23,486 nucleotides of DNA, taken from positions 1 to 23,486 of the forward strand of contig CALTXP010000019.1 in assembly GCA_943913325.1 (NCBI GenBank), given 5' to 3'. The first letter of the stretch is position 1. Each line of letters opens with the position of its first letter. The translations under genes were made by a program, and so were the position numbers. This document shows positions 16,509 through 23,486 of the stretch, one piece after another. This DNA comes from an uncultured Anaerococcus sp. (GTDB lineage: Bacteria; Bacillota; Clostridia; Tissierellales; Peptoniphilaceae). The notes under the pieces were generated by a model that saw only the letters and a program-made list of their open reading frames with translations, ran no database searches and had not been told where the DNA came from.

Positions 16509-17687
16509 CTATTGTAGTATTTCAAAAGCAGAAGCCACAAATGTAGCAACTCCCTTATAGAATAGTGATTCGTCAAGGTTAAATCTAGGGCTATGATTAG
16601 GATAGCATATACCATCAGAATGTTCTTTTAGATTTGATAAGAACATAAAGCAACCAGGTACTTCTTTTTGATAAAATGCCATATCTTCTCCGCCCATTAC
16701 TGGTTTTCTCATTTCAAATACATCTTCTGGGATCATTTTGGAAACTATATTTTTAATTTGATTTGTAAATTCTGGATCATTATTTAGCACAGGATAAAAT
16801 CTTTGATAATTTACTTTAGCGGAGCCACCATAAGTTCTAGCAATACCATCTGATATTTCACTAATTCTTTTTTCAACAATGTCTCTTACGTCCTCATCCA
16901 ATGCTCTAGATGTACCCATCATATCAACCTTATCTGGGATAATATTTTGTGTAAATCCACCATCAATTTTGCAAACGGAAACTACCGCACTATCTACGGG
17001 TGCTATTTCTCTTGATATAATTTTTTGCAGACCTAGTAATATTTCCGCAGAAATTATAATTGGGTCTACTGCAGCATGAGGACTTGCTCCATGTCCACCT
17101 TTACCATTGATTTCTATAGTGAACTTATCCATAGCTGCCATCATCTCATTCTTCTTAAAAGCAATCTTTCCCTTTGGAATATCAGCAAGATGACCTCCAT
17201 GCATTCCTATTATAAAGTCAACCTTAGGATTTTCTAGGACGCCTTCATCTATCATAGGTTTAGCTCCACCTGGAATTTCCTCTCCTGGTTGGAATATGAA
17301 TTTTACAGAACCCTTAAGTTTATCTTTATTTTCATTAACGATTTTTGCAGCGGTTAAAGCTATAGCTGTGTGTGAATCGTGGCCACAAGCATGCATTTTT
17401 CCAGGATGGGTAGATGCATAATCTAAGTCTGTCTCTTCTGTAATTGGCAAAGCATCCATATCAGCTCTGATAGCAAGACATTTACCGGGTAGGCTTCCTT
17501 CTATTAAGGCTGATAGACCATTGCCATTTACGTATTCTTTATATGTAATGCCAAATTCATCAAGCTTTGCTTTAACAAAGGCAACAGTTTTTGGTAAGTT
17601 TAGTTCCAATTCTGGAATCTTATGTAGTTCACGTCTCATTTCTATGCAAAGATCTTCGTTATCTTTAGCAAGTTTGATATAATCCAT
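16509..17687 (-). CDS. M20 family amidohydrolase (N-acyl-amino acid / IAA-amino acid hydrolase type)
   Basis: A 392-residue cytosolic metal-dependent enzyme of peptidase family M20, subfamily D, which releases amino acids from N-acylated forms. Metal ligands are visible: Cys101 and His103 in the HACGHD motif, Glu136 and Glu137 in QPGEE, His163 in GMHG and His365 in PNHSPRFN. Glu136 would be the general base. The dimerisation domain lies at about 185-300 and begins with GKGGHGASPH. Length and motif order are normal. The minus-strand ribosome site AAAGGAG precedes the ATG, and the gene leads an operon with two membrane proteins from the promoter at 17734-17762. The exact acyl group cannot be read from sequence: hippurate, N-acetyl-amino acids and aminobenzoyl-glutamate are all possible for this subfamily. 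Confidence 0.92.
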   Translation of the reverse strand: MDYIKLAKDNEDLCIEMRRELHKIPELELNLPKTVAFVKAKLDEFGITYKEYVNGNGLSALIEGSLPGKCLAIRADMDALPITEETDLDYASTHPGKMHACGHDSHTAIALTAAKIVNENKDKLKGSVKFIFQPGEEIPGGAKPMIDEGVLENPKVDFIIGMHGGHLADIPKGKIAFKKNEMMAAMDKFTIEINGKGGHGASPHAAVDPIIISAEILLGLQKIISREIAPVDSAVVSVCKIDGGFTQNIIPDKVDMMGTSRALDEDVRDIVEKRISEISDGIARTYGGSAKVNYQRFYPVLNNDPEFTNQIKNIVSKMIPEDVFEMRKPVMGGEDMAFYQKEVPGCFMFLSNLKEHSDGICYPNHSPRFNLDESLFYKGVATFVASAFEILQ

Positions 17688-17733
17688 ATTTATTCTCCTT
17701 TATGATTTAGATTATAATTTATTTATTTTACTA

Positions 17734-17762
17734 ATTATATGAAGATACAAAATGCTTGTCAA
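17734..17762 (-). promoter_or_regulatory. Perfect consensus promoter for the M20-DUF3100 operon
   Basis: On the minus strand TTGACA (17757-17762) and TATAAT (17734-17739) are separated by 17 bases. Both hexamers match the sigma-A consensus completely. The leader to the start at 17687 would be about 40 nt. The same 157-base gap must also hold the promoter of the divergent glutaredoxin-like gene, for which I see no clear hexamer pair. Confidence 0.85.
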
Positions 17763-17844
17763 CTAAATTCTTCTATCGAACGAACTTAAAAATTGGGTAT
17801 GTATAAACTATAAGAGATACTAGATAAAATAAAAAGGAGTAAAT

Positions 17845-18117
17845 ATGACTAAGGAAATAGTAAGAAAACAAGATTTTGAATTATATTTTAAACCAGATTG
17901 TCCTTTTTGCTTAAAAGTATTAAATTACTTTAAAGATAATGGTATTATAAAATTTATTTCATATAATATAGAAGATGAAACAGCAGGATATGAAAATCAA
18001 GAAAAGCTTGAAAAAGTTGGAGGCAAGATCCAAGTACCATGCCTAGTAGTAGATGGCAAAGCTATGTATGAATCTGATGATATTATAGAATATGCTAAGG
18101 AAAACCTTGTAAAATAA
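17845..18117 (+). CDS. Glutaredoxin-like thioredoxin-fold protein
   Basis: A 90-residue cytosolic redox protein. The active site CPFC (Cys19, Cys22) follows the first strand ELYFKPD; the cis-Pro loop is QVPC (Pro65), with an unusual third Cys (66) right after it. The C-terminal helix reads ESDDIIEYAKENL, as in glutaredoxins. AAGGAG lies upstream of the ATG. Its own terminator follows at once. The likely role is thiol-disulfide exchange, perhaps linked to sulfur-amino-acid metabolism given its neighbours. A decayed second copy lies at 21923-22033, in the same position relative to a second NhaC-family gene. Confidence 0.88.
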   Translation: MTKEIVRKQDFELYFKPDCPFCLKVLNYFKDNGIIKFISYNIEDETAGYENQEKLEKVGGKIQVPCLVVDGKAMYESDDIIEYAKENLVK

Positions 18118-18130
18118 TTACATTTAGAGT

Positions 18131-18162
18131 AAACTCTCAGGAAATCTTCCCTGAGAGTTTTT
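18131..18162 (+). terminator. Terminator after the glutaredoxin-like gene
   Basis: AAACTCTCAGG (18131-18141) pairs perfectly with CCTGAGAGTTT (18150-18160) across an 8-base loop, followed by a T-run to 18162. It separates the glutaredoxin-like gene from the antiporter. Confidence 0.9.
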
Positions 18163-18234
18163 GTGTGTATTAATTGAAAGTTACACATTTGGAAAAGTTT
18201 ATATTTGTTGGCTATAAGTAACTCTTATAACAGA

Positions 18235-18276
18235 TATAATTTATAGATATTTAACATTGCTGGAGTTTAATGTTAA
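18235..18276 (+). promoter_or_regulatory. Candidate -10 and operator-like dyad upstream of the first NhaC gene
   Basis: TATAAT stands at 18235-18240 without a good -35 at normal spacing. Ten bases downstream is a perfect inverted repeat, TTAACATT (18251-18258) and AATGTTAA (18269-18276), with a 10-base spacer. Its place just after the probable start of transcription suits a repressor site or RNA stem. It is not found upstream of the second copy. Confidence 0.4.
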
Positions 18277-18317
18277 TATTTAATTAGAAAACGTTATCAT
18301 GAATGGAGGTGAGAATA

Positions 18318-19697
18318 ATGAATACCGAAAGAAAATCAGCAAAAGCTTTGATACCTATGCTAGTTTTTATTATTCTATATTTGTTAACAGGGCTTGTATT
18401 ACAAGCTTCAGGAGCAGAGATGGCCTTTTACCAGCTTCCCCCACCTGTAGCTGCATTTGTAGGCATAATAGTAGCCTTTATTATTTTTAAAGGTAGTATC
18501 GAACAAAAAGCAGATACTTTTATAGAGGGTTGTGGAGACTCAAACATAATTATAATGTGTTTAATTTATTTACTAGCCGGTGCCTTTTCAACTTTAGCAA
18601 AAGCATCAGGAGGAGTTGAGTCTGTAGTAGGTATAGGACTAAGCTTAGTGCCAGTAAGATTTCTTACAGGGGGAGTATTTTTAATATCTTCCTTTTTATC
18701 ACTGGCAACAGGTTCATCAGTAGGTGCTATCACAGCTCTAGGTCCTATAGCAATAGGTCTTTCATCTACAGGAGGAACAAATTCTGCTATGATGTTAGGC
18801 GCTCTAGTGGGTGGGGCTATGTTTGGTGACAATCTATCAATCATATCAGATACTAACATAGCAGCAACTAGAACTCAAAAAATAGATATGAAGGATAAAT
18901 TTAAATTAAATATTAGAATGGCACTTCCAAGTGCTATAATAACGTTTTTTCTATTTTTATTCTTAGCAAAACCCGATGGTACTCCTCAAATAAGCAATAT
19001 TTCATACAATATAGTAGATATACTACCATATGTATTTGTATTTATAGCAGCCCTTGCTGGAGTAAATGTATTAGTAGTCTTAACTGGTGGAGTATTTTTT
19101 TCAACTATTCTATTGTTAACTAAGACAAGTTTTGATTTATTAAATGCTGGACAGCTCATATGGGAAGGATTTACTGGTATGTTTGAAATATTCCTTTTAT
19201 CCATGTTTATAGGTGGTCTGTCTCATATGGTTGAGAAGGAGGGTGGTATAAACTGGATTATTTCAAAGATTGAGAAGTCTATAAAAAGCAAGAGGTCCGC
19301 AGAAGTAGGAATAATAACTCTGGTATCTATAGCTGATATAGCTGTAGCAAATAATACAGTGGCTATCATAATTTCTGGGCCTATAGCAAAAAATATGTGC
19401 AGTAAATATAAAATTGACCCTCGAAGATCAGCTTCCTTATTAGATACCTTTGCTTGTATTTTCCAAGGTCTAATACCTTATTCTGCACAGGTTTTAATAG
19501 CAGCTGGATTTACCAATGGATCTGTATGTCCATTAGATATAATGCCATATTTATGGTATCAGTTCATTTTGCTAATATTTGCTGTAGTATCAGTATACAT
19601 ACCATATGCTAACCCGAAAGGAGAGTGGGACTACGAGAAAGATCTTCCAAAGGATAGCGCTAATTCACAGAAGAATCTTCTGGCAAACAATTTATAA
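18318..19697 (+). CDS. NhaC-family Na+/H+ antiporter-type carrier (copy 1)
   Basis: A 459-residue membrane carrier with about a dozen hydrophobic segments. GGAGGTG at 18305-18311 sets the start at 18318 and not at the in-frame ATG at 18303. Family marks are GAITALGPIAIGLSS, the motif FGDNLSIISDTNIAATRTQ (about 177-195) and ANNTVAIIISGPIAK. The NhaC superfamily exchanges sodium and protons or organic substrates; members include lactate/malate exchangers and MetT, predicted to carry methionine. With methionine gamma-lyase nearby, sodium- or proton-coupled methionine uptake is an attractive inference, but nothing in the sequence proves the substrate. Its last 38 bases overlap the convergent LysR gene. 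A closely similar second copy begins at 22201. Confidence 0.88.
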   Translation: MNTERKSAKALIPMLVFIILYLLTGLVLQASGAEMAFYQLPPPVAAFVGIIVAFIIFKGSIEQKADTFIEGCGDSNIIIMCLIYLLAGAFSTLAKASGGVESVVGIGLSLVPVRFLTGGVFLISSFLSLATGSSVGAITALGPIAIGLSSTGGTNSAMMLGALVGGAMFGDNLSIISDTNIAATRTQKIDMKDKFKLNIRMALPSAIITFFLFLFLAKPDGTPQISNISYNIVDILPYVFVFIAALAGVNVLVVLTGGVFFSTILLLTKTSFDLLNAGQLIWEGFTGMFEIFLLSMFIGGLSHMVEKEGGINWIISKIEKSIKSKRSAEVGIITLVSIADIAVANNTVAIIISGPIAKNMCSKYKIDPRRSASLLDTFACIFQGLIPYSAQVLIAAGFTNGSVCPLDIMPYLWYQFILLIFAVVSVYIPYANPKGEWDYEKDLPKDSANSQKNLLANNL

Positions 19698-20592
19698 GTT
19701 CATTTTTAGTTAGTTTAATAAATTCTTTTGAAAGAGGACTTAATTTATTGGATGACTTATATATGTATCCTATATCCATAGAAAGTTTTTCTGGATTATA
19801 TAGCTTTATAGATTTTATATTAGGAAATCCAGAGTAAGGATCAATACAACCAGTTCCTATATTGAAAGCATTAGAATTTGCAATAAGACTTAAGGTAGTT
19901 CCTTTATCTTTAGTGTATATAATTTGTTTGTGGTCAGGTAAGTTAGTAAATTCTTCAGGTAATATTGTAGTTTCATTTTGCTCATATATAATCATAGGAT
20001 AATTGTAAAGGCTTTCGGATTTTATCATATCTTCAGCTGCTAGGGGATGAGTATCTCTTAAGAATATATGTGGGTTAACGTTTGCTAATGATCTATAAGT
20101 TAATTTCTTATCTTTAAATAAGCTAAATATTGCTTTTTCATAAGATGAATTAACATATATAAAAGCTAAATCGCTGTAGTCTTTTTCTACATGTTCTATG
20201 GCTTCTAAGGAAGTGCTTTCTTTAAGAAAGAATTTAAAGTTATCTTCCTTATATTTATTAATCAATTTTATAAAGGAGGATACTATAAAGTTGTAATGTT
20301 GGCTAGAAACTCTTAGTGAAAGCTCATCCTCTTTGGGGTTATGTATGTATTCTCTTTTTAGAGCGCTGTATGAATTTACTAATTTGTTGCATTTGAGCAG
20401 AAACTCCAAGCCCTTTGGAGTGGTTTGACAGCCAGAATTTGTCCTTATAAATATCTCGAATCCTAGCTCGTTTTCTAAATCTGCTATGGATTGAGATATA
20501 GCGGGCTGAGAGATATATAGTTTTGATGCTGCTTTAGAAAAGGATCCAGTTTTAGAAACTTCTATAGCATATAATATTTTATTTAAGTCCAT
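19660..20592 (-). CDS. LysR-family transcriptional regulator
   Basis: A 310-residue regulator. The winged helix-turn-helix is at the N-terminus (residues 1-60; SFSKAASKLYISQPAISQSIADLENELG is diagnostic), followed by a linker helix and an effector domain with two lobes (from about 90). The length is normal. The minus-strand start has AAGGGG before it. It is divergent from methionine gamma-lyase across 75 bases and its 3' end overlaps that of the first antiporter, the usual layout for a LysR protein controlling its divergent neighbour. The effector may be methionine or a product such as 2-oxobutyrate; this is inference. Confidence 0.93.
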   Translation of the reverse strand: MDLNKILYAIEVSKTGSFSKAASKLYISQPAISQSIADLENELGFEIFIRTNSGCQTTPKGLEFLLKCNKLVNSYSALKREYIHNPKEDELSLRVSSQHYNFIVSSFIKLINKYKEDNFKFFLKESTSLEAIEHVEKDYSDLAFIYVNSSYEKAIFSLFKDKKLTYRSLANVNPHIFLRDTHPLAAEDMIKSESLYNYPMIIYEQNETTILPEEFTNLPDHKQIIYTKDKGTTLSLIANSNAFNIGTGCIDPYSGFPNIKSIKLYNPEKLSMDIGYIYKSSNKLSPLSKEFIKLTKNELINCLPEDSSVN

Positions 20593-20600
20593 GAGTAACC

Positions 20601-20638
20601 CCTTAAAGTATTTATATATTTAATTATAGATTTTAAGG
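20601..20638. promoter_or_regulatory. Dyad in the lysR / methionine gamma-lyase gap, candidate LysR operator
   Basis: CCTTAAA (20601-20607) and TTTAAGG (20632-20638) form a perfect 7-base inverted repeat with an AT-rich 24-base centre. The right half lies inside the spacer of the lysR promoter and the left half near where a -35 of the lyase gene would be. The left half also forms part of the LysR ribosome site, so coincidence is possible. Confidence 0.35.
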
Positions 20639-20651
20639 TAAAGAATGTAAA
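20623..20651 (-). promoter_or_regulatory. Promoter of the lysR gene
   Basis: On the minus strand TTTACA (20646-20651) and TATAAT (20623-20628) are separated by 17 bases, giving five of six and six of six matches. The leader would be about 25 nt. Confidence 0.65.
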
Positions 20652-20667
20652 ATTTAGGAGAAAAATT

Positions 20668-21864
20668 ATGATTAAAGATTTTAATGACAAGAAATTTGCA
20701 ACAAAGACAATACACGGTGGAGATTATGATAATGAATTTGGAAGTTTAGGTATACCAATATATCAAACTTCAACATTTATCTTCAAAGATGCAGATGAAG
20801 GAGCAAGAAGATTTGCTCTAGAAGAAGATGGATTTATATACTCAAGGCTTGGTAATCCAACTAATCAAGCAGTTGAAAAAAAACTTGCTTTGCTTGAAAA
20901 AGCTGAAGCAGCAGTATCATTTTCATCAGGAATGGGAGCTATAACTTCTTCTATATGGCCATTTATTAAAGCAGGAAATCATATACTAGCTTGTAAGACT
21001 CTTTATGGATGTACATTTGCATTTTTGAATGAGATTAAAAAGTTTGATATTGATGTTGAGTTTATAGATATGACAGATATTAATAATGTAAAAAATAGTA
21101 TAAAAGATAATACCAGGATAGTATATCTGGAAACACCAGCTAATCCAACTCTTGATATAATCGATATAAAGGCTATATCAGAAATTGCAAAATCAAATAG
21201 CAAAGATACTATGGTTATAACAGATAACACATTTGCAACACCATATTTACAGAATCCTCTCGAACTTGGTGCTGATATTGTAGTTCATTCAGCAACAAAG
21301 TACCTAAATGGCCATGGAGATGTAGTTGCAGGTTTTTCAGCAGGTAGTGCAGAATTAATGAAAGAAGTAAGACTTGTAGGTCAAAAAGATTTTACTGGAT
21401 CAGTTCTTAGCCCAAATGATGCCTTTATGATTTATAGAGGAATGAAAACTTTAGGAATTCGAATGGAAAAGCATATATCAAATGCTAAGGAGATAGTTGA
21501 TTTTTTAGTAGATCATCCAAAGGTAAAGAAAGTAAACTATCCTGGATTAGAAGATTTTGTAAATCATGAAGTAGCAAAAGAGCAGATGAATGACTATGGA
21601 GCTATGATATCATTTGAAGTTGAAGGTGGTTTAGAAGCAGGAAAGACTATAATGAACAATGTTAAATTATGTTCATTAGCAGTATCTTTGGGAGATGCTG
21701 AGACATTAATTGAGCATCCAGCTAGCATGACTCACTCAACTTATAGCCCAGAAGATTTGAAAGAAGCGGGTATAGATCCAGGATTAGTAAGACTTTCACC
21801 TGGACTTGAAGATGCAGAAGATATAATAAAAGATTTAAAACAAGCTATAGATAAAATTAAATAA
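20668..21864 (+). CDS. megL: Methionine gamma-lyase (PLP-dependent)
   Basis: Cleaves methionine to methanethiol, ammonia and 2-oxobutyrate in the cytosol; it can also act on homocysteine and cysteine. The 398 aa length is typical of the Cys/Met metabolism PLP family. The PLP lysine is Lys211 in SATKYLNGHGD. Tyr58 and Arg60 (YSRLGNPT) would bind the phosphate of the neighbouring subunit. The features that separate this enzyme from cystathionine lyases and synthases are the Cys in LYGCTFAF (Cys115, equivalent to Cys116 of the Pseudomonas enzyme) and the Lys240-Asp241 pair in GQKDFTGSVLSP. AGGAG lies 8 bases before the start. No hairpin follows the stop directly; the next terminator is at 22046. 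It is divergent from a LysR gene and flanked by two NhaC-type carriers. The alternative, a general O-acetylhomoserine sulfhydrylase, is less likely given these residues. Confidence 0.9.
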   Translation: MIKDFNDKKFATKTIHGGDYDNEFGSLGIPIYQTSTFIFKDADEGARRFALEEDGFIYSRLGNPTNQAVEKKLALLEKAEAAVSFSSGMGAITSSIWPFIKAGNHILACKTLYGCTFAFLNEIKKFDIDVEFIDMTDINNVKNSIKDNTRIVYLETPANPTLDIIDIKAISEIAKSNSKDTMVITDNTFATPYLQNPLELGADIVVHSATKYLNGHGDVVAGFSAGSAELMKEVRLVGQKDFTGSVLSPNDAFMIYRGMKTLGIRMEKHISNAKEIVDFLVDHPKVKKVNYPGLEDFVNHEVAKEQMNDYGAMISFEVEGGLEAGKTIMNNVKLCSLAVSLGDAETLIEHPASMTHSTYSPEDLKEAGIDPGLVRLSPGLEDAEDIIKDLKQAIDKIK

Positions 21865-21922
21865 GTTAACGATAATTTAGATTTAAGGCTATTGTAAATT
21901 GCTACTTTGGGTTACTCCTATA

Positions 21923-22033
21923 AAGAAAGAAGTCGGAGGGAAGGTGCAAGTCCCCTGTATAGTTATTGATGAAAAAGCAATATATTAGTCTGATGGTATT
22001 ATAGAATACGCTAAAGAACATTTTGTAAAATAA
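21923..22033 (+). pseudogene. Remnant of a glutaredoxin-like gene (broken copy)
   Basis: In one frame this stretch reads KKEVGGKVQVPCIVIDEKAI, Tyr, stop (TAG at 21986-21988), then SDGIIEYAKEHFVK and a stop at 22031-22033. The intact gene at 17845 reads KVGGKIQVPCLVVDGKAMYE, SDDIIEYAKENLVK at the same places. The internal stop replaces a Glu codon, and the first half with the CPFC site is gone. It keeps the order of the intact copy: glutaredoxin, terminator, NhaC carrier. Confidence 0.85.
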
Positions 22034-22045
22034 CTTATAATTATG

Positions 22046-22080
22046 TCCTCCTAGGATCTTAAAATCTTAGGGGGATTTTT
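22046..22080 (+). terminator. Terminator after the glutaredoxin remnant
   Basis: TCCTCCTAGGAT (22046-22057) pairs with ATCTTAGGGGGA (22064-22075), allowing two G-U pairs, and a T-run ends at 22080. It probably now ends the methionine gamma-lyase transcript, since no closer hairpin follows that gene. Confidence 0.8.
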
Positions 22081-22116
22081 ATATACTAAAAGTTTTAGAA
22101 AGAAAGCACTCATCTC

Positions 22117-22125
22117 TGTTATAAT
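22117..22125 (+). promoter_or_regulatory. Extended -10 promoter for the second NhaC gene
   Basis: TGTTATAAT contains a perfect TATAAT (22120-22125) preceded by the TG of an extended -10 element. No -35 is visible at 17 bases. The leader to the start at 22201 would be about 70 nt. Confidence 0.55.
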
Positions 22126-22200
22126 AGTAAGTATTGATTAAAAAATTAAGAAAAAATTTATTTGCTTATAATAATATATTATTAAACGGAGGTGAAATTA

Positions 22201-23486
22201 ATGAATAATGAAAAAAAATCTGCCAAAGCTTTGATTCCTATGTTGGTATTTGTCCTTTTATACTTATCTACGGGATTTATCTTACAAATTGCTGGTGAGG
22301 ATATGGCTTTTTATCAACTACCCGCACCAGTAGCTGTATTTGTAGGAATTATTGTGGCTTTTATTATATTTAAAGGAAGTATTGAAGAAAAAACTAATAC
22401 TTTTATAGAGGGATGTGGAGATTCCAATATAATAATAATGTGTTTGATTTACTTATTAGCAGGCGCATTTTCTACTTTAGCTAAAGCATCTGGTGGAGTA
22501 GAGTCCGTTGTAGGCATAGGATTAAACATAATTCCTATAAGATTTTTAACAGCAGGAGTATTTTTGATTGCTTCTTTTTTATCCTTAGCAATAGGTTCAT
22601 CAGTAGGGGCTATTACAGCTCTAGGACCAATTTCTATAGGGCTTGCAACTAGTAGTGGAATAAATCCATCTATGATGCTTGGTGCCCTAGTAGGTGGATC
22701 GATGTTTGGTGATAACTTATCAATTATTTCAGATACAACTATAGCTGCTTCTAGAACACAAGATATAGACTTAAAGGATAAGTTTAAAGTAAATTTTAAA
22801 ATGGCTTTTCCAAGTGCTATAATTACGTTTTTTATATTTCTATTTTTTGCAAGGCCAGATAGCAACCCACAAATCAAAGATATTACATATAATATGCTGG
22901 ATATATTACCCTATATTTTCGTATTAGTGGCAGCTCTTTGTGGAATGAATGTGCTAGTAGTTTTAACTGGGGGAATATTTTTTTCTGCTATAATTTTATT
23001 AACAAAAACAAATTTTGATTTATTAAATACTTTCAAACTCATATGGGAAGGCTTTGATGGGATGTTTGAGATCTTTCTTTTATCTATGCTTATAGGAGGT
23101 CTTTCCCATATGGTTGAAAAAGAGGGAGGTATAAATTGGATTATTTCAAAAATTGAAAAGTCTATAAAAGATGAGAAGTCAGCAGAACTTGGCATAGTAA
23201 GTCTAGTATCTATAATTGATATAGCTGTTGCTAATAATACAGTAGCTATAATAATAGCAGGTCCTATAGCAAAAAATATCTGCAAGAAATACGAAATAGA
23301 TCCAAGAAGATCAGCTTCCCTACTAGATACATTTGCTTGTATATTTCAGGGATTGGTTCCTTATTCTGCGCAGCTTTTAATAGCATCAGGCTTTTCAAAT
23401 GGAAGTGTAAGTCCATTTGAAATAATACCTTTTTTACGGTATCAATTTATTCTATTAGCCTTTGCTATAGCATCAATATATATACC
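22201..23486 (+). CDS. NhaC-family carrier (copy 2), truncated by the window end
   Basis: An open frame of 428 codons runs without a stop to the last base of the window, so only the C-terminal end is missing. GGAGGTG at 22190-22196 precedes the start. By eye about three quarters of residues are identical to copy 1, including GCGDSNIIIMCLIYLLAGAF, FGDNLSIISDTTIAASRTQ and ANNTVAIIIAGPIAK. Differences are spread along the protein, with more change in N-terminal and loop positions (for example SSTGGTNSAMM against TSSGINPSMM), which suggests an old duplication kept under selection. The partner glutaredoxin copy upstream is broken. The substrate may equal that of copy 1 (perhaps methionine) or may have shifted. 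Confidence 0.9.
   Translation, partial: MNNEKKSAKALIPMLVFVLLYLSTGFILQIAGEDMAFYQLPAPVAVFVGIIVAFIIFKGSIEEKTNTFIEGCGDSNIIIMCLIYLLAGAFSTLAKASGGVESVVGIGLNIIPIRFLTAGVFLIASFLSLAIGSSVGAITALGPISIGLATSSGINPSMMLGALVGGSMFGDNLSIISDTTIAASRTQDIDLKDKFKVNFKMAFPSAIITFFIFLFFARPDSNPQIKDITYNMLDILPYIFVLVAALCGMNVLVVLTGGIFFSAIILLTKTNFDLLNTFKLIWEGFDGMFEIFLLSMLIGGLSHMVEKEGGINWIISKIEKSIKDEKSAELGIVSLVSIIDIAVANNTVAIIIAGPIAKNICKKYEIDPRRSASLLDTFACIFQGLVPYSAQLLIASGFSNGSVSPFEIIPFLRYQFILLAFAIASIYI

Noticed and set aside
16213..16560. 115-codon plus-strand open frame
   Set aside because: It is antisense to the DUF3100-like gene and the end of the M20 gene, has no ribosome site and resembles no family. The minus-strand genes have clear motifs.
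18303..18317. Alternative starts at 18303 (NhaC), 12412 (lipoprotein), 90 (OppA) and 6449 (OppF)
   Set aside because: In the first three cases the ribosome site overlaps or follows the upstream ATG and is correctly spaced for the downstream one. For OppF the extension lies inside oppD and adds a non-family N-terminus.
21928..21965. GGAGGGAAGGTGCAAGTCCC stretch that resembles part of a cobalamin-type riboswitch leader
   Set aside because: It translates in frame to VGGKVQVPC, matching the intact glutaredoxin gene, so it is a gene remnant. The other riboswitch elements are absent.
22449..23285. Minus-strand open frames of 142 and 124 codons
   Set aside because: They are shadows of the second NhaC-family gene, which is open across the whole stretch on the plus strand and closely matches copy 1. 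The same shadow pattern appears opposite copy 1.

Overview
The window is AT-rich DNA from a low-GC Gram-positive anaerobe. Strong AGGAG-type ribosome sites, lipoproteins anchored by an N-terminal Cys, AGA/ATA-rich codon use, a methionine gamma-lyase and peptide-fermentation genes all fit a Peptoniphilaceae/Tissierellia member (Anaerococcus-like is my best guess). No gene here fixes the species. I see no rRNA, tRNA, CRISPR array, phage module or transposase.

Layout. (1) 1-8400: an oligopeptide ABC importer. A lipoprotein binding protein (oppA-like) has its own promoter and terminator, then oppB, oppC, oppD, oppF and a 62-residue membrane protein form a tight operon. Three of its proteins are much larger than their families: OppC carries an extracytoplasmic seven-repeat RCC1-like propeller between TM1 and the permease core, OppF carries a helical insert of about 175 residues between Walker A and the Q-loop, and the binding protein has a charged helical insert and a long acidic linker. 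(2) 8400-12130: carB without an adjacent carA, then a small CsbD-like gene. Both the opp operon and this unit end in copies of the same hairpin, whose arms resemble insertion-sequence tips. (3) 12130-15160: a lipoprotein / ABC ATPase / FtsX-type permease operon behind a consensus promoter and a leader of about 160 nt. (4) 15254-17762, minus strand: an M20 amidohydrolase, a probable DUF3100 membrane protein and a second small membrane protein, from a perfect consensus promoter. (5) 17845-23486: glutaredoxin-like gene, NhaC-family antiporter, convergent LysR regulator, divergent methionine gamma-lyase, a broken glutaredoxin remnant and a second NhaC-family gene cut by the window edge.

How they may work together. 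The importer and M20 enzyme would supply peptides and amino acids. Region 5 looks like a methionine uptake and degradation cassette: the NhaC superfamily includes predicted methionine carriers (MetT), the lyase makes methanethiol, ammonia and 2-oxobutyrate, and the LysR gene sits divergently to it. The glutaredoxin-NhaC pair occurs twice, once intact and once with the glutaredoxin decayed, so it looks like an old segmental duplication.

The least ordinary part is the Opp system: a propeller outside the membrane and a helical domain on the cytoplasmic ATPase of the same transporter suggest an importer with extra sensing, docking or gating parts.
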